Shown piece by piece: positions 28,301 through 36,276 of a DNA stretch of 64,000 bases. Source of the DNA: Candidatus Poribacteria bacterium. GTDB lineage: Bacteria > Poribacteria > WGA-4E > PCPOR2b. Under the pieces are notes generated by a model. The model searched no databases, had not been told where the DNA came from, and saw nothing but the letters and a program-made list of their open reading frames with translations. Numbering within the stretch: the first letter of the stretch is position 1; each line of letters begins with the position of its first letter. The stretch covers positions 62,001 through 126,000 of the forward strand of contig PYIZ01000053.1 in assembly GCA_003635265.1 (NCBI GenBank), written 5' to 3'. Made by a program: the position numbers and the translations under genes.

Positions 28301-28878
28301 AACAGGATATCCAGATGCGCCCGGTGTGGATCATCTAAACGAATGTCCTTGATTAGCGTGACCTGTTCTAGCACGTCGCGGTCTGGGTCACGCCGGTGTT
28401 GACGGCGACCGACAAAACCGATGGTCAAACGGTCTTTAGCGCGAAAGAATACCACAACAGGCATCATAAATCGTTTATTAATCTCTCTCGTAAACTGGGC
28501 ATATTTGCTCCGGGGGTAGTCTGAATCTTTCAATTCAATTGCAAAGAATGTGAAAGTCCTCACATATCCCTCATCAAAGGTAGGCACCTCAAACAGCATC
28601 GGCTGATCGTCGGGGGCAATTTCCGTGCTGCTGACCTGAAACACCAGCTCGACTGATTCCACGTTCTTGCGGAATTCCCGCTCTGTGTCGGTGTTTTCGT
28701 TTCGCGCTGGAAATCGCCAGATAAAGTGATCCGCTGTTACCGGGAAGTTCGCAGTCCGATCGCTACAGTAGCCCAAAACCTCCAACAGGTCCTTTGAGGT
28801 TTCCAAAAAATCGTCGTCAATCATTGCCGACAAAGCGAATTCGATTTCTTCCTTCTTTCTGATTTCTTCGTTGTTCAT
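25315..28878 (-). CDS. Eco57I-like restriction-modification methylase/nuclease
   Basis: 1187 residues. An N-terminal nuclease-like region (about 90-160) contains TFFAIELKDSDYPRSKYAQ and VVVFFRAKDRLTIGFV. A helical region leads to GSYYTPRPIVDYMVEEAL and the N6-adenine methylase core: motif I ILDPAVGSGAFPMGV (about 540) and motif IV IGNPPYVRAD (about 775). A C-terminal target-recognition-like part follows. Predicted to methylate and perhaps cut DNA. AAGGAAC precedes the ATG. The stop codon lies in repeat R3b. It is downstream of the PLD-SNF2 helicase on the same strand, separated by a 480-base repeat array, so the two probably form one defence system. Confidence 0.9.
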   Translation of the reverse strand: MNNEEIRKKEEIEFALSAMIDDDFLETSKDLLEVLGYCSDRTANFPVTADHFIWRFPARNENTDTEREFRKNVESVELVFQVSSTEIAPDDQPMLFEVPTFDEGYVRTFTFFAIELKDSDYPRSKYAQFTREINKRFMMPVVVFFRAKDRLTIGFVGRRQHRRDPDRDVLEQVTLIKDIRLDDPHRAHLDILFALSLEECAKWMRDHNEQENFDGLLAAWLARLDTEELNKKFYRELFNWFEWAVAVGKFPTDKNRSLDPEEHVIRLITRLLFVWFIKEKGLVADELFNEAQIAPLLKDYDHDAGNSYYRAVLQNLFFATLNTEIEKRKFSEGGNPRHRNFSLYRYKDQITDPDKLLELFEKTPFINGGLFDCLDSEEATRDGGYRIDCFSDVDYDKLRVPNRLFFDKDRGLIPLLEHYKFTVEENTPIEQEVALDPELLGKVFENLLAAYNPETGATARKQTGSYYTPRPIVDYMVEEALVTTLAGKVSPTHGDAEFWEKRLRYLFDYAKVFDDASEWFDSREADAVVRAISELKILDPAVGSGAFPMGVLHKLTLALRRLDPDNKRWEALQKERAAQRAADAFDTEDDQARREELLEINETFKRYRDSDFGRKLYLIQNSIFGVDIQSIACQIAKLRFFISLAIEQEPDNNADNFGIKPLPNLETRFIAANTLIGLEEERTLTSPEARDLERELGDNRERHFHATTRPQKLACKREDKKLRRGLAKELKDIGMPPDDAEKIAHWDPYDQNASADWFDSEWMFGVIDGFDITIGNPPYVRADSGDEHLKMRQKIEDSNQYETLWEKWDLYIPFIERSYKLLKPEGFTTLIVSDAYCHSKYAQKSQNWFLKNSRILRLDFFSKIKIFDAGVRNITYLFQKVAGSRQQPERRVHNPEVGAVTLLPTGEQCNLTYRAFFPEDINLQQFLTPTVALSDICYISYGLTPSSNEKTAKGEFTTSDLVADKKDELHCKPFVEGKHLDYWLPVMNLWLEYGSDRAPSQFRRPTFPEMYTVGEKILAQRSPGPDPKVCYDNQYLIFTPSSVGFILWHSLSGIHNRSIKKLTRYRNEKPRRLDLPQREDLEKISHRFGVKFLLGVMNSAAAHDFLRANRRSNIHLYPDDWKQLPIPDVSPEKQEPIIELVDQILDAKRTDPDANVSELEKRIDQIVYLLYGLAPEEIDIVEGAENV

Positions 28879-28901
28879 CTGTTTTGTTCCTTGTTATGCG
28901 C

Positions 28902-28929
28902 GTAGGGAACGCAGATCTGCGTTCCCTAC
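28902..28929. repeat. perfect 28-base palindrome in the methylase leader
   Basis: GTAGGGAACGCAGA and its exact complement TCTGCGTTCCCTAC form an uninterrupted inverted repeat, 24 bases upstream of the methylase start. Related GTAGGG...CCCTAC palindromes with other stems lie at 36249 and 61710. It could be an operator for the methylase or an RNA hairpin; position alone cannot decide. Confidence 0.75.
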
Positions 28930-28951
28930 AACCTGAACTGCGTAAGTCCTA

Positions 28952-29326
28952 ACATGTCGCCCCGCTGGGGCTTGGAATGAGGAGCGAATTGCCCGGCTAT
29001 AGACATGTCGCCCCTCTGGGGCTAAAAGCTAGGCTTCCCATTTTCTGTGCCTTATCCGCGTCATCTGTTAAATCCGTTTTAATCTGCGATTCAGACAAAT
29101 GGCACATGTCGCCCCGCTGGGGCTTGGGAGAAAGGACCTATCGCCTAGCTATAAACATATCGCCCCTCTGGGGCTAAAAGCTGGGCTTCCCATTTTCTGT
29201 GCCTTATCCGTGTAATCCGTTAATCCGTTTTAATCTGCGATTCAGACAACGGGCACATGTCGCCCCGCTGGGGCTTTGGTTATTTGCGTATTCCGCGTAC
29301 TATAAACATGTCGCACCTCTGGTGCT
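28952..29326 (+). repeat. array of six GCCCC hairpins, 152-base tandem period
   Basis: ACATGTCGCCCCGCTGGGGC and a variant with TCT loop alternate at 28952, 29003, 29104, 29155, 29255 and 29306. Odd copies have loop GCT and even copies TCT, and the pair repeats with a period of 151-152 bases, so this is a tandem duplication of about 2.7 units. The sixth copy has a stem of GCACC/GGTGC, with both arms changed together. Between copies is a stretch related to R0-R3 (AATCTGCGATTCAGAC). No coding capacity. Confidence 0.9.
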
Positions 29327-29361
29327 AAATATTCGCTTCCCGCTTTCTCGTTTTCCCGTTT

Positions 29362-32300
29362 TCAGTTTTTTTTCTGTGGGGTGGTGATAACTAGCCATGT
29401 CACTAACTCAAAATCGCCGGTATCCCTAGGGGTTTCGGATTTTAGAGGGAGTTCAAAGTCGCGTGTGCCGCTAAGTCCCATATTGTTGGTTTGTGTCGTG
29501 GTGTGCGCCCTACTGATGTGGTCAATAACCGCTTTTAACAGTCCGTTATACAGCCCCATGTTCTCACCGTTTTTGGTTTCGGTGTCAAATTGGATGCACA
29601 AGTCTTGTAACGAATCAATCTTCCCAACAGCCGCCGATTCAAACAGATCCAGCACCTGTCGGGTGTTTGCACAACCGTAACGGATGTCACCGGTGTTGCG
29701 GATATAGACCGCATAAAAGGGGTGGAGGGGACTGGCTGTTTTTCGCTGTATATCTGTGCTAGCGTTCCGTTGGCGGAGAAAAAAGATAACCCCTTTTTCC
29801 ATCGGACGGTTTTCATCGTGGGTGACAGCATACACGCCGTTGGGGGTCGCTTCCAACTCCTTTTTATTTTTTTCTAGATACCGCAACAGTTGGGTGAAGA
29901 AGTAGTCGAGCGTAAAATCGCTCAACACAACGCCGTCGGAGAGATCGTCGAAGTCTAGCACCTCCTCGCGCAGCTGCTTCAGCTGCTGGTTACGGAAATT
30001 CAGTTCCATCTGGGCTTGTTCATAAGCCGATTCGTTCAATGGGTCATCAGTACCGGTTGCCGCCGCGTCCGCGAGTGCCATGCGAGCCTCGACACGGCTT
30101 TGTAAGCGCAGGTAGACCTCCATGTCCTCGGTGGGCCAATAGTTAATCATTCGCACTGACTTGTTGCGGCTGCCGATGCGGTCAATGCGGCCGAAGCGTT
30201 GGATGATACGCACCGGATTCCAGTGGATGTCGTAGTTCAGCACCGTGTCGCAATCCTGTAGGTTCTGTCCCTCCGATATGCAATCGGTGGCGATTAGCAG
30301 GTCAATTTCATCGCCTCCCTCCTCAGCGCGTCCCCGTGCTCGCGGTGCGAAATTGGTCAGGATGGCGTTGAAGTTGTTTGGTCGGGATTGGGTTCGTGTC
30401 ACATCCCCGGAGACCATCGCCACCTTCAGGCTCAGTTCCGCTGCCAGATCTGACAGGTTTTCATAGAGGTACTCCGCCGTGTCCTTGAAGGTGGTGAACA
30501 CTAACAGTTTGCGATTGATCTCCCCGTCCTTGTCGGTCAGTGGGTTTTGTGCTTTGTCCCGAATATGCTCCCTGATTGCCCTGAGCTTGCCATCCCGCTC
30601 CGGCGTGATCCCTTTGACGCTTTTCCACGCCTCGGTCAACGTCTCTCTGTCCTTTATGAGATCCTTTTTCCAGCGGGCGCAATCCAATTCTCGCAGGTGA
30701 TAGGGGTGACGCGCCCTATTCACCAAAAACTCCTCATCGTCTTCATCGTCCTCCGGTAGGATGTCGTCATCTAGCAGAATCTCTGCCCCCGCTTGCGGTG
30801 TCTGCTGATTTTGTTCGTAGCGAGCAATCTTTTCTAGCAAGGCATCAATTTTGCCGATTGTGCGTTCAAGCGTTTCTGTGAGGGAGTGTGCCGAACTCTC
30901 CAAACGTTTCAGAAAGTTGGTTTGCATCATCCCAATCAGGAACTTTTCACGGTCTAACTGATTGAAACGGAAGTCCTGTTTTTCTTTTGCCAGTCGCTGT
31001 ATTGCTGCTTTACTGATCACGTAGCTGGACGGCGTGTAAACGGACAGGGAGAATTTCTCTATCTGATCCGCCAAATATTTATAAGAGAGCGCGCCGGTCA
31101 GGTCGGTTAGTGGGTGATGGTTTTCTGGTTTCAGTTGTTCGGGAAACTCCCCAATTCGCCCTATTTCATCGGCGTAGAAATTTTCAATGTGCCGCCGTGA
31201 ACGGGCGATAGAAACGCCGCCGAGTAACTGGAAGAAATCGGCTCCCAATTTAGCTAGCAATTTCGATTTGTCTCTGCCACTGTCCTTATCGTCTTCCCAT
31301 GCCTTAAACTCCCTTTGCGCCTGTCCCAGCAGAGCACGGATATTGCTGATGCCCAAACTTTTCTGGAAGGCATCTTCGCGCTTCTCGGTCATTAGGTAGA
31401 TTTGATTCCGTAGGTCAATGAGTGAGGTGTTCACCGGCGTCGCTGAAAGCATCAACACCTTTGTTTGGGCACCTTCCTTGATAACCTCTTCTAACAGCCG
31501 CGTGTAGCGACTGTGGTGGGTAATATTACCGGCATCATCACGCTTGGGTTTGGTGTCGTTGCGGAAGTTGTGCGATTCGTCGATTACTACCAAGTCAAAA
31601 TTGCTCCAATTAAAGCCTGCCAAATCAGTGCCATCGGCATCACCGGTGTAACGGGAAAGGTCGGTATGCGATAGCAGCGAGTAGCCGAATTTGTCGTCCT
31701 CAAAAGGATTGTTGCGTTGGCTGTAATACACCGGATACAGTGCCCAGTTTTCACGCAGTTTTTTGGGACACAACACTAAGACACGGTCATTTCTTAATTC
31801 AAAGAACTTGATCACTGCTAACGCTGTGTAGGTTTTTCCCAACCCCACACTATCGGCGAGGATGCAGCCGTTGTGCCGTAGCAGACGGGCGATAACGCTT
31901 TTGACACCATCTTTCTGGAAGTCGTACAATTTATCCCAGATTTTGGTGTCATACAAGTGCGTGTCTTCCAGTTTCTGCTCGTTGTTCATTCGGGCTTCTA
32001 AGTCGTCACGGAACAGCTCGTAGAGCGTCTTGTAATAGATGAACTCTGGTGCCTGATCGTCCCCAAGTTTTTCCAGTCTAGCAATTACCTTTTTCTTTAC
32101 ATCCTCGACCCGTTCATCGTCATTCCAGACATCATCAAACCACGCTTTGAGGTCTCGGCGGTCTTGGGAGTCCTCCACCTCAAGATTGAGCTCAATGTTA
32201 TTGTTCGACTGACTCAACCCGAGTCCCTGCACAGTAAAATTGGAACTGCCCATGACGGCTTTTTCCACACCGTTGTTGACGATGTGATACATTTTCCCGT

Positions 32301-32661
32301 GGAGCAGATTCGATTGCCGGGTTGATTTAATCTCTACTTTCTTTTCTATCCAGTCAGCGCATTCTTGGGCAATCGGCCTCTGTTGAAGCGGTTTGTTAAG
32401 CTGCAAGCCCTCGTCCTCAATTTTGAAGACTTTCGGATCGGTGTCCCTTGAGTCAAGATTTTTGATAAAGTCAGGTTCACCGAACAGGAATCGCAGTCCG
32501 TCAATTTTCCACAGATACGCTTTGAGCGCTTCAAAGGCGTGGATCGTGAAGTACGCGGATACAACCGAGAGCGATGAACCGTTTTCGATATTTGCCTTCA
32601 GAAAATCGCCGACCGTTCCTCGATCGTGATTATCTCGGATTCGAGTGTTACGGTTTGACAT
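29362..32661 (-). CDS. PLD-nuclease/SNF2-type helicase, probable defence effector
   Basis: About 1099 residues. The N-terminal PLD-superfamily nuclease domain has NLLHGKMYHIVNNGV and GSSNFTVQGL (about residues 110-160). An SF2/SNF2 helicase follows: Walker A DSVGLGKTYTAL (about 270), DESH in LVVIDESHNFRND (about 360), LMLSATPVNTSL, and motif VI QRFGRIDRIGSRN (about 820). Predicted to translocate on DNA and cleave it. I chose MSNRNTRIRDN at 32661; the longer track start at 32724 reads through an intergenic repeat (GAACTCATGG type). Upstream partner of the Eco57I-like methylase, a pairing seen in bacterial defence islands. Confidence 0.85.
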   Translation of the reverse strand: MSNRNTRIRDNHDRGTVGDFLKANIENGSSLSVVSAYFTIHAFEALKAYLWKIDGLRFLFGEPDFIKNLDSRDTDPKVFKIEDEGLQLNKPLQQRPIAQECADWIEKKVEIKSTRQSNLLHGKMYHIVNNGVEKAVMGSSNFTVQGLGLSQSNNNIELNLEVEDSQDRRDLKAWFDDVWNDDERVEDVKKKVIARLEKLGDDQAPEFIYYKTLYELFRDDLEARMNNEQKLEDTHLYDTKIWDKLYDFQKDGVKSVIARLLRHNGCILADSVGLGKTYTALAVIKFFELRNDRVLVLCPKKLRENWALYPVYYSQRNNPFEDDKFGYSLLSHTDLSRYTGDADGTDLAGFNWSNFDLVVIDESHNFRNDTKPKRDDAGNITHHSRYTRLLEEVIKEGAQTKVLMLSATPVNTSLIDLRNQIYLMTEKREDAFQKSLGISNIRALLGQAQREFKAWEDDKDSGRDKSKLLAKLGADFFQLLGGVSIARSRRHIENFYADEIGRIGEFPEQLKPENHHPLTDLTGALSYKYLADQIEKFSLSVYTPSSYVISKAAIQRLAKEKQDFRFNQLDREKFLIGMMQTNFLKRLESSAHSLTETLERTIGKIDALLEKIARYEQNQQTPQAGAEILLDDDILPEDDEDDEEFLVNRARHPYHLRELDCARWKKDLIKDRETLTEAWKSVKGITPERDGKLRAIREHIRDKAQNPLTDKDGEINRKLLVFTTFKDTAEYLYENLSDLAAELSLKVAMVSGDVTRTQSRPNNFNAILTNFAPRARGRAEEGGDEIDLLIATDCISEGQNLQDCDTVLNYDIHWNPVRIIQRFGRIDRIGSRNKSVRMINYWPTEDMEVYLRLQSRVEARMALADAAATGTDDPLNESAYEQAQMELNFRNQQLKQLREEVLDFDDLSDGVVLSDFTLDYFFTQLLRYLEKNKKELEATPNGVYAVTHDENRPMEKGVIFFLRQRNASTDIQRKTASPLHPFYAVYIRNTGDIRYGCANTRQVLDLFESAAVGKIDSLQDLCIQFDTETKNGENMGLYNGLLKAVIDHISRAHTTTQTNNMGLSGTRDFELPLKSETPRDTGDFELVTWLVITTPQKKN

Positions 32662-33773
32662 AATTTGTTCCCATTTTAGGTTGTTCTGGTTCATTGGTTC
32701 ACTGAACTCATGGACTCCATACATTACAATCTGCTTTCACACATCACGTTTCACGCATCCTTACCCGTGCTATCCGATTCATCTGTCTAATCCGTGATTC
32801 AGACAATACTATACACATGTCGCCCCGCTGGGGCTATGTGGTTTATTGGTTCGTCAACTGTGGTTACGGCATACGGAGTATGCCTACTACTTTATCCGTG
32901 ATTCAAATCGCTTCGCCTCTCTTCCCACGGGCTAAGGGGCTTGTAGGAGGGGATTCCTAGACTCGATGATAAACTGATATGGCTCTCCCCCGGCTTGTTG
33001 AGCGTAAGCGAAATCCTGAACTGGCAGGATGAGGCGGAATAAGGGCGGTAGCCTTCCAATCAACTCAGATCAAGATAAGTTTCCTGTCGAGAATTCGGTA
33101 TATTCAGTATATCATACAACCTATATTCAATCCATCGTTTTTACCCTACGAATTAATCCAAGTTGCTAGTGGTAGGTATATTGCTTTGAATCCCAATCTG
33201 AGACTCCCTATGCCTTAACCATTGCTCTCGTAGCCACAGATTTCCTAATCTGTGATCGGGGCATACCTGCCACCAATATAACCTGCGATCACTTGGGAGC
33301 ATATAATTGCACGCACCGGTTCGTAGTAGCGCAATTCATTGCGCGTCAGATACCAACGACGTCAGTCTTAGTATTTTATTTGATAAATCACCCTACCACA
33401 AACCTACCAATTTACTGTAGTTGCCCGCCTGTCCCGATTTAGCGGAGATTTATCCGGGCGGCGATAAATCGCTGAACTACAATGTTTTGAACGCTCAACT
33501 TTACTGTAGTTGCCCGTTCCGTTTCACGAGAATCCCGATGAATCGGGACCTGTCCCGCCTGCCTGCTCTCGGCTTGTCGGAGTCCCGATTTATCGGGGAC
33601 AAGTCAGGGATTCATCGGGCGTCCGTTCCGAGTAAGTCCTAAAAAAATTAGAGTAACTGCGAAACTTTTAGTTGAATTAAATGTGTTATGGGATGAAGTT
33701 GATGAGGTTCATCAACAATTCATGGCGATCTACAACTCGCCTTTCCTATAGGAGCGTTCCTTCCCAACTCATT
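32662..33773. other. 1.1-kb repeat-rich intergenic region
   Basis: No supported gene. It holds an isolated GCCCC hairpin at 32815-32835 preceded by TAATCCGTGATTCAGAC, an inverted-repeat GGCATACGGAGTATGCC at 32868-32884, CACAGATTTCCTAATCTGTG at 33235-33254, and TCCCGAT/ATCGGGA palindromes at 33533-33548 and 33583-33599. A short track ORF at 33421 is read entirely from these repeats. No clear promoter. Confidence 0.7.
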
Positions 33774-34214
33774 ATGTATTACCGATATTTAGCATCAACT
33801 ATAATATTGTGTTTTATCCTGACCGGCTGTGGTCAGCGAGGATTAGAATTTTCGCGAGAATTATATATCAATAGTTCACACACTGCAAACAACCTCGCGG
33901 AGCATAAACAACGGGAAGCCGCAAGGCGATATAAACGTAAAAAAACAGTTAAACAGATCAAAGCTAAGTCGAAAGAACTAGAGAGTCAACTTCGTTCTAT
34001 ACTTGTAGGAAAGCACATATCGTTGCCTATAACAAAGCTGGGAGAACCAACAGCGATTGGAGGTGTTAGTTGGCTGGGAAAAATCTACACTTGGCGTGAT
34101 GGAGGTAAAAGAACATGGATTGAGGTGAGTCTACTTACGAATTCTGAAGGGGTCATAAAAGATGTGTCAGTAAAAGGAGGTATAAAACGATCCTCATTTG
34201 GCGTATCTCATTAA
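33774..34214 (+). CDS. small predicted lipoprotein
   Basis: 146 residues from ATG 33774. A hydrophobic lead (LASTIILCFILTGC) ends in the lipobox LTGC, so Cys20 should be lipidated. After it comes a basic, helical stretch (EHKQREAARRYKRKK) and a C-terminal GEPTAIGGVSWLGKIYTWRD part resembling small OmpA-lipoprotein or SmpA-like folds only vaguely. No family is recognised. The ORF track starts 93 bases earlier, but only this start yields a signal peptide. AGGAG lies 18 bases upstream, too far to be convincing. The base composition is more AT-rich than neighbours, consistent with recent acquisition. Confidence 0.6.
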   Translation: MYYRYLASTIILCFILTGCGQRGLEFSRELYINSSHTANNLAEHKQREAARRYKRKKTVKQIKAKSKELESQLRSILVGKHISLPITKLGEPTAIGGVSWLGKIYTWRDGGKRTWIEVSLLTNSEGVIKDVSVKGGIKRSSFGVSH

Positions 34215-34488
34215 TTCTAAAATCCACTATTAGTTGATTTTCGTAGTAAAATATGGCAAAATTCTGATACGTCCTAAAGTGGGAGAACTTCACCTCTACA
34301 CCCTCTGCAGGGTCTCCCGTTGCCTTCAGTGAAGTCAAGGCATTGGACGCTAAGGGACGAAAACCAAGCCTCATATCAGGACAAAAACCAAGTCCGAAAA
34401 ATCTATGCTGTCGCGGCGGGACACGCCGATCCCGATAATCGGGGCTTTGAAGGCGCAACTCGTTGAGGAGGTCATAATAAAACGCCAC
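34215..34488. other. intergenic stretch with a TCCCGA palindrome
   Basis: No gene supported. It contains one TCCCGATAATCGGGG palindrome at 34430-34444 and an AGGAGG about 18 bases ahead of the next ATG. Nothing else was recognised. Confidence 0.5.
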
Positions 34489-34779
34489 ATGCCGAAAATA
34501 GGTTTAGGGTTACTGGCCGTCATGTTACTTGTGGTGATAGGTATCGTTATTTATATGAGGAACGCACCCGTCGAAGATGTGTGGGTATTTGAATTGCAGG
34601 ACGCGAGTCCGGCAGAGCCTAGGAAGTCCGACCATATCAATAGCACTCCCGCAATCGAATCACCAACGCACAATGTGGATACAACTGAGAGTTCGGATCA
34701 CGATGCAGACGTTGACGCTGGAACTGTTGTAGATTCAGGTCCTGCTGCAACGGACAGCACCGTGGACTCGGAAAAATGA
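34489..34779 (+). CDS. small single-pass membrane protein with acidic tail
   Basis: About 96 residues from ATG 34489. One transmembrane helix (LGLLAVMLLVVIGIVIYM) near the N-terminus is followed by a Ser/Thr/Asp-rich tail (TTESSDHDADVDAG) that is probably extracytoplasmic or flexible. No family is recognised. The track start at 34405 is unlikely because it reads through a palindrome. AGGAGG is about 18 bases upstream, more distant than usual, so the true start is uncertain. Confidence 0.5.
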   Translation: MPKIGLGLLAVMLLVVIGIVIYMRNAPVEDVWVFELQDASPAEPRKSDHINSTPAIESPTHNVDTTESSDHDADVDAGTVVDSGPAATDSTVDSEK

Positions 34780-35075
34780 GGTTAAGCGTTATCTCTATTG
34801 CTCGCATCCAGTAGCCCCTAGGCGTTTTGTTTGGAGGCTTTTTTCTGTGCCCCGAAATGTCCTATAACACAGAAGAAGCTATATTGGTATAAAACCTACC
34901 CGTGAAGATGTCCTAAAAGCTGTAGGAATTATCGTGACTTATTGTGACGAGTTTGAAGACTAACTAGGTTCTGTTGATATTCGAGAAAGTGTGCCAATAT
35001 CACCGTTACACACCTCGTGGGTACAGGTTTCCTAACCTGTACGTACAACAACCATAAATAACCCAAAGGATAACC
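34780..35075. other. intergenic stretch with a palindrome before the dehydratase gene
   Basis: No gene supported. ACTAGGTTCTGTTGATATT at 34963-34983 recurs near 56691 and inverted near 44880. GTACAGGTT and AACCTGTAC flank a TCCT loop at 35021-35042, 34 bases before the start of the next gene, and could be an operator. Confidence 0.55.
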
Positions 35076-36215
35076 ATGAAAATAACTGACATAGAGGTCA
35101 TTCAGTTTCGGACAACGACCCGGGGCCACCCTACCAAGTGGGGATACGGTATCTGGGGCGACGAAGTGGACAGTGTGAGCACGATCACCAAAATCTCGAC
35201 TGACGAAGGTGTCGAAGGGCATATGCTCGGCGGCGACAAAGCCACGATGGAGGGCGTCATCAAGCCGCTCATTGTGGGTGAAAATCCGTTGCACCGAGAG
35301 CAGATCTGGCACTGGATGGACCAGATGTCCACTTTCAGCCATAAGCCATCGGAGAGTGAAATGGGCTTGGTCGATTGCGCATTGTGGGATCTGTTGGGCA
35401 ATAAAGCAGGCCTCCCCGTCTATCAACTGCTCGGTGGGGCGCGTGATAAGGTCAGAGCCTATGCTAGTACCTTCCCGAACCTAGGGGGTCCCGAAGTTTA
35501 TGCCGAACACGCGCTGGCTTGTAAAGCGAAAGGCTACAAGGCTTACAAGGTCCATGCCTACATCTGCTGGAATCCCCACACCGAAGAACCTGCCCCTCAA
35601 CTGCCGGGCTTCCCGAAGGAAGATGTTGAGGTGTGTAAAGCGGTGCGCGAAGCGGTAGGCGATGATATGGTGCTAATGCTAGATCCGTTTGGTGTCTACA
35701 CCTTAGATGAAGCAATCTGGGTGGGACGGGAGTTGGAAAAACTCAATTACTACTGGTTAGAACACCCCATGGTCGAAACCCGTGTTGAAGCGTACCGACG
35801 ACTCTGTCGCGAGTTGGATATCGCTATCTGTTCGCCGGAACATGTTCCGGGGGGCGTGTTCAGCCGGGCGGAATGGATATTACAGGGTGCGTGCGACATG
35901 ATGCGCGTTGACATCTTTTATGGCGGAATTACAGGATGCTGGAAGGTGATCAATCTGTGTCAGGCTTACGGCATACAGTGCGAACTACACGGCACAGGGG
36001 CACCTCACGTCCATCTTGCTTGTGCTGCACCGGAAGCCACCTGCCGGTATTATGAGCGAGGTCTCTTGCGTCCGGGCGTTGATTATGAACAGCCACCACC
36101 CTATCTGAAAGCGATTGATGATCCAATAGACTCCGAAGGCAACGTCATCGTTTCCCAGAAGCCCGGACTGGGTATAGAATACGATTGGGATTATATTGAA
36201 GCAAACCGGATATAA
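35076..36215 (+). CDS. enolase-superfamily enzyme (mandelate racemase/muconate lactonizing type)
   Basis: 379 residues. The N-terminal capping domain is followed by an (alpha/beta)7-beta barrel. KVHAY is the KxH-type catalytic lysine site; metal ligands appear as Asp in MLDPFG, Glu in WLEHP and Glu in CSPEHVP; GLVDCALWDLLG is the conserved helix before the barrel. The exact reaction (dehydration of an acid sugar, racemisation or epimerisation) cannot be read. Cytoplasmic. AAAGGA precedes the ATG and a palindrome lies just upstream. Single-gene unit, convergent with moeA. Confidence 0.88.
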   Translation: MKITDIEVIQFRTTTRGHPTKWGYGIWGDEVDSVSTITKISTDEGVEGHMLGGDKATMEGVIKPLIVGENPLHREQIWHWMDQMSTFSHKPSESEMGLVDCALWDLLGNKAGLPVYQLLGGARDKVRAYASTFPNLGGPEVYAEHALACKAKGYKAYKVHAYICWNPHTEEPAPQLPGFPKEDVEVCKAVREAVGDDMVLMLDPFGVYTLDEAIWVGRELEKLNYYWLEHPMVETRVEAYRRLCRELDIAICSPEHVPGGVFSRAEWILQGACDMMRVDIFYGGITGCWKVINLCQAYGIQCELHGTGAPHVHLACAAPEATCRYYERGLLRPGVDYEQPPPYLKAIDDPIDSEGNVIVSQKPGLGIEYDWDYIEANRI

Positions 36216-36248
36216 ACATAATCCAGTCTAATTCGTGGCGCCTTCGCG

Positions 36249-36276
36249 GTAGGGAGCAACAATCGTTGTTCCCTAC
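36249..36276. repeat. GTAGGG palindrome between convergent genes
   Basis: GTAGGGAgCAACAA and TCGTTGTTCCCTAC form a 28-base near-perfect inverted repeat between the dehydratase and moeA 3' ends. Its stem resembles the perfect 28-base palindrome at 28902 but differs inside. Likely a terminator-like hairpin without a T tract. Confidence 0.65.

Noticed and set aside
28952-29326. CRISPR array
   Set aside because: The repeats are spaced unevenly (51 and about 100 bases), the sequence between them is itself repeated, and no cas gene is in the window.
25315-32661. DISARM or BREX system
   Set aside because: Only a methylase and a PLD-SNF2 helicase are present; drmA, drmB, pglZ and brxC-type genes were not seen.
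33421-33642. 73-residue ORF
   Set aside because: Read entirely from TCCCGAT palindromes and related repeats; no ribosome binding site.
34230-34330. possible tRNA or structured RNA
   Set aside because: No cloverleaf, acceptor pairing or T-arm motif could be found by eye.
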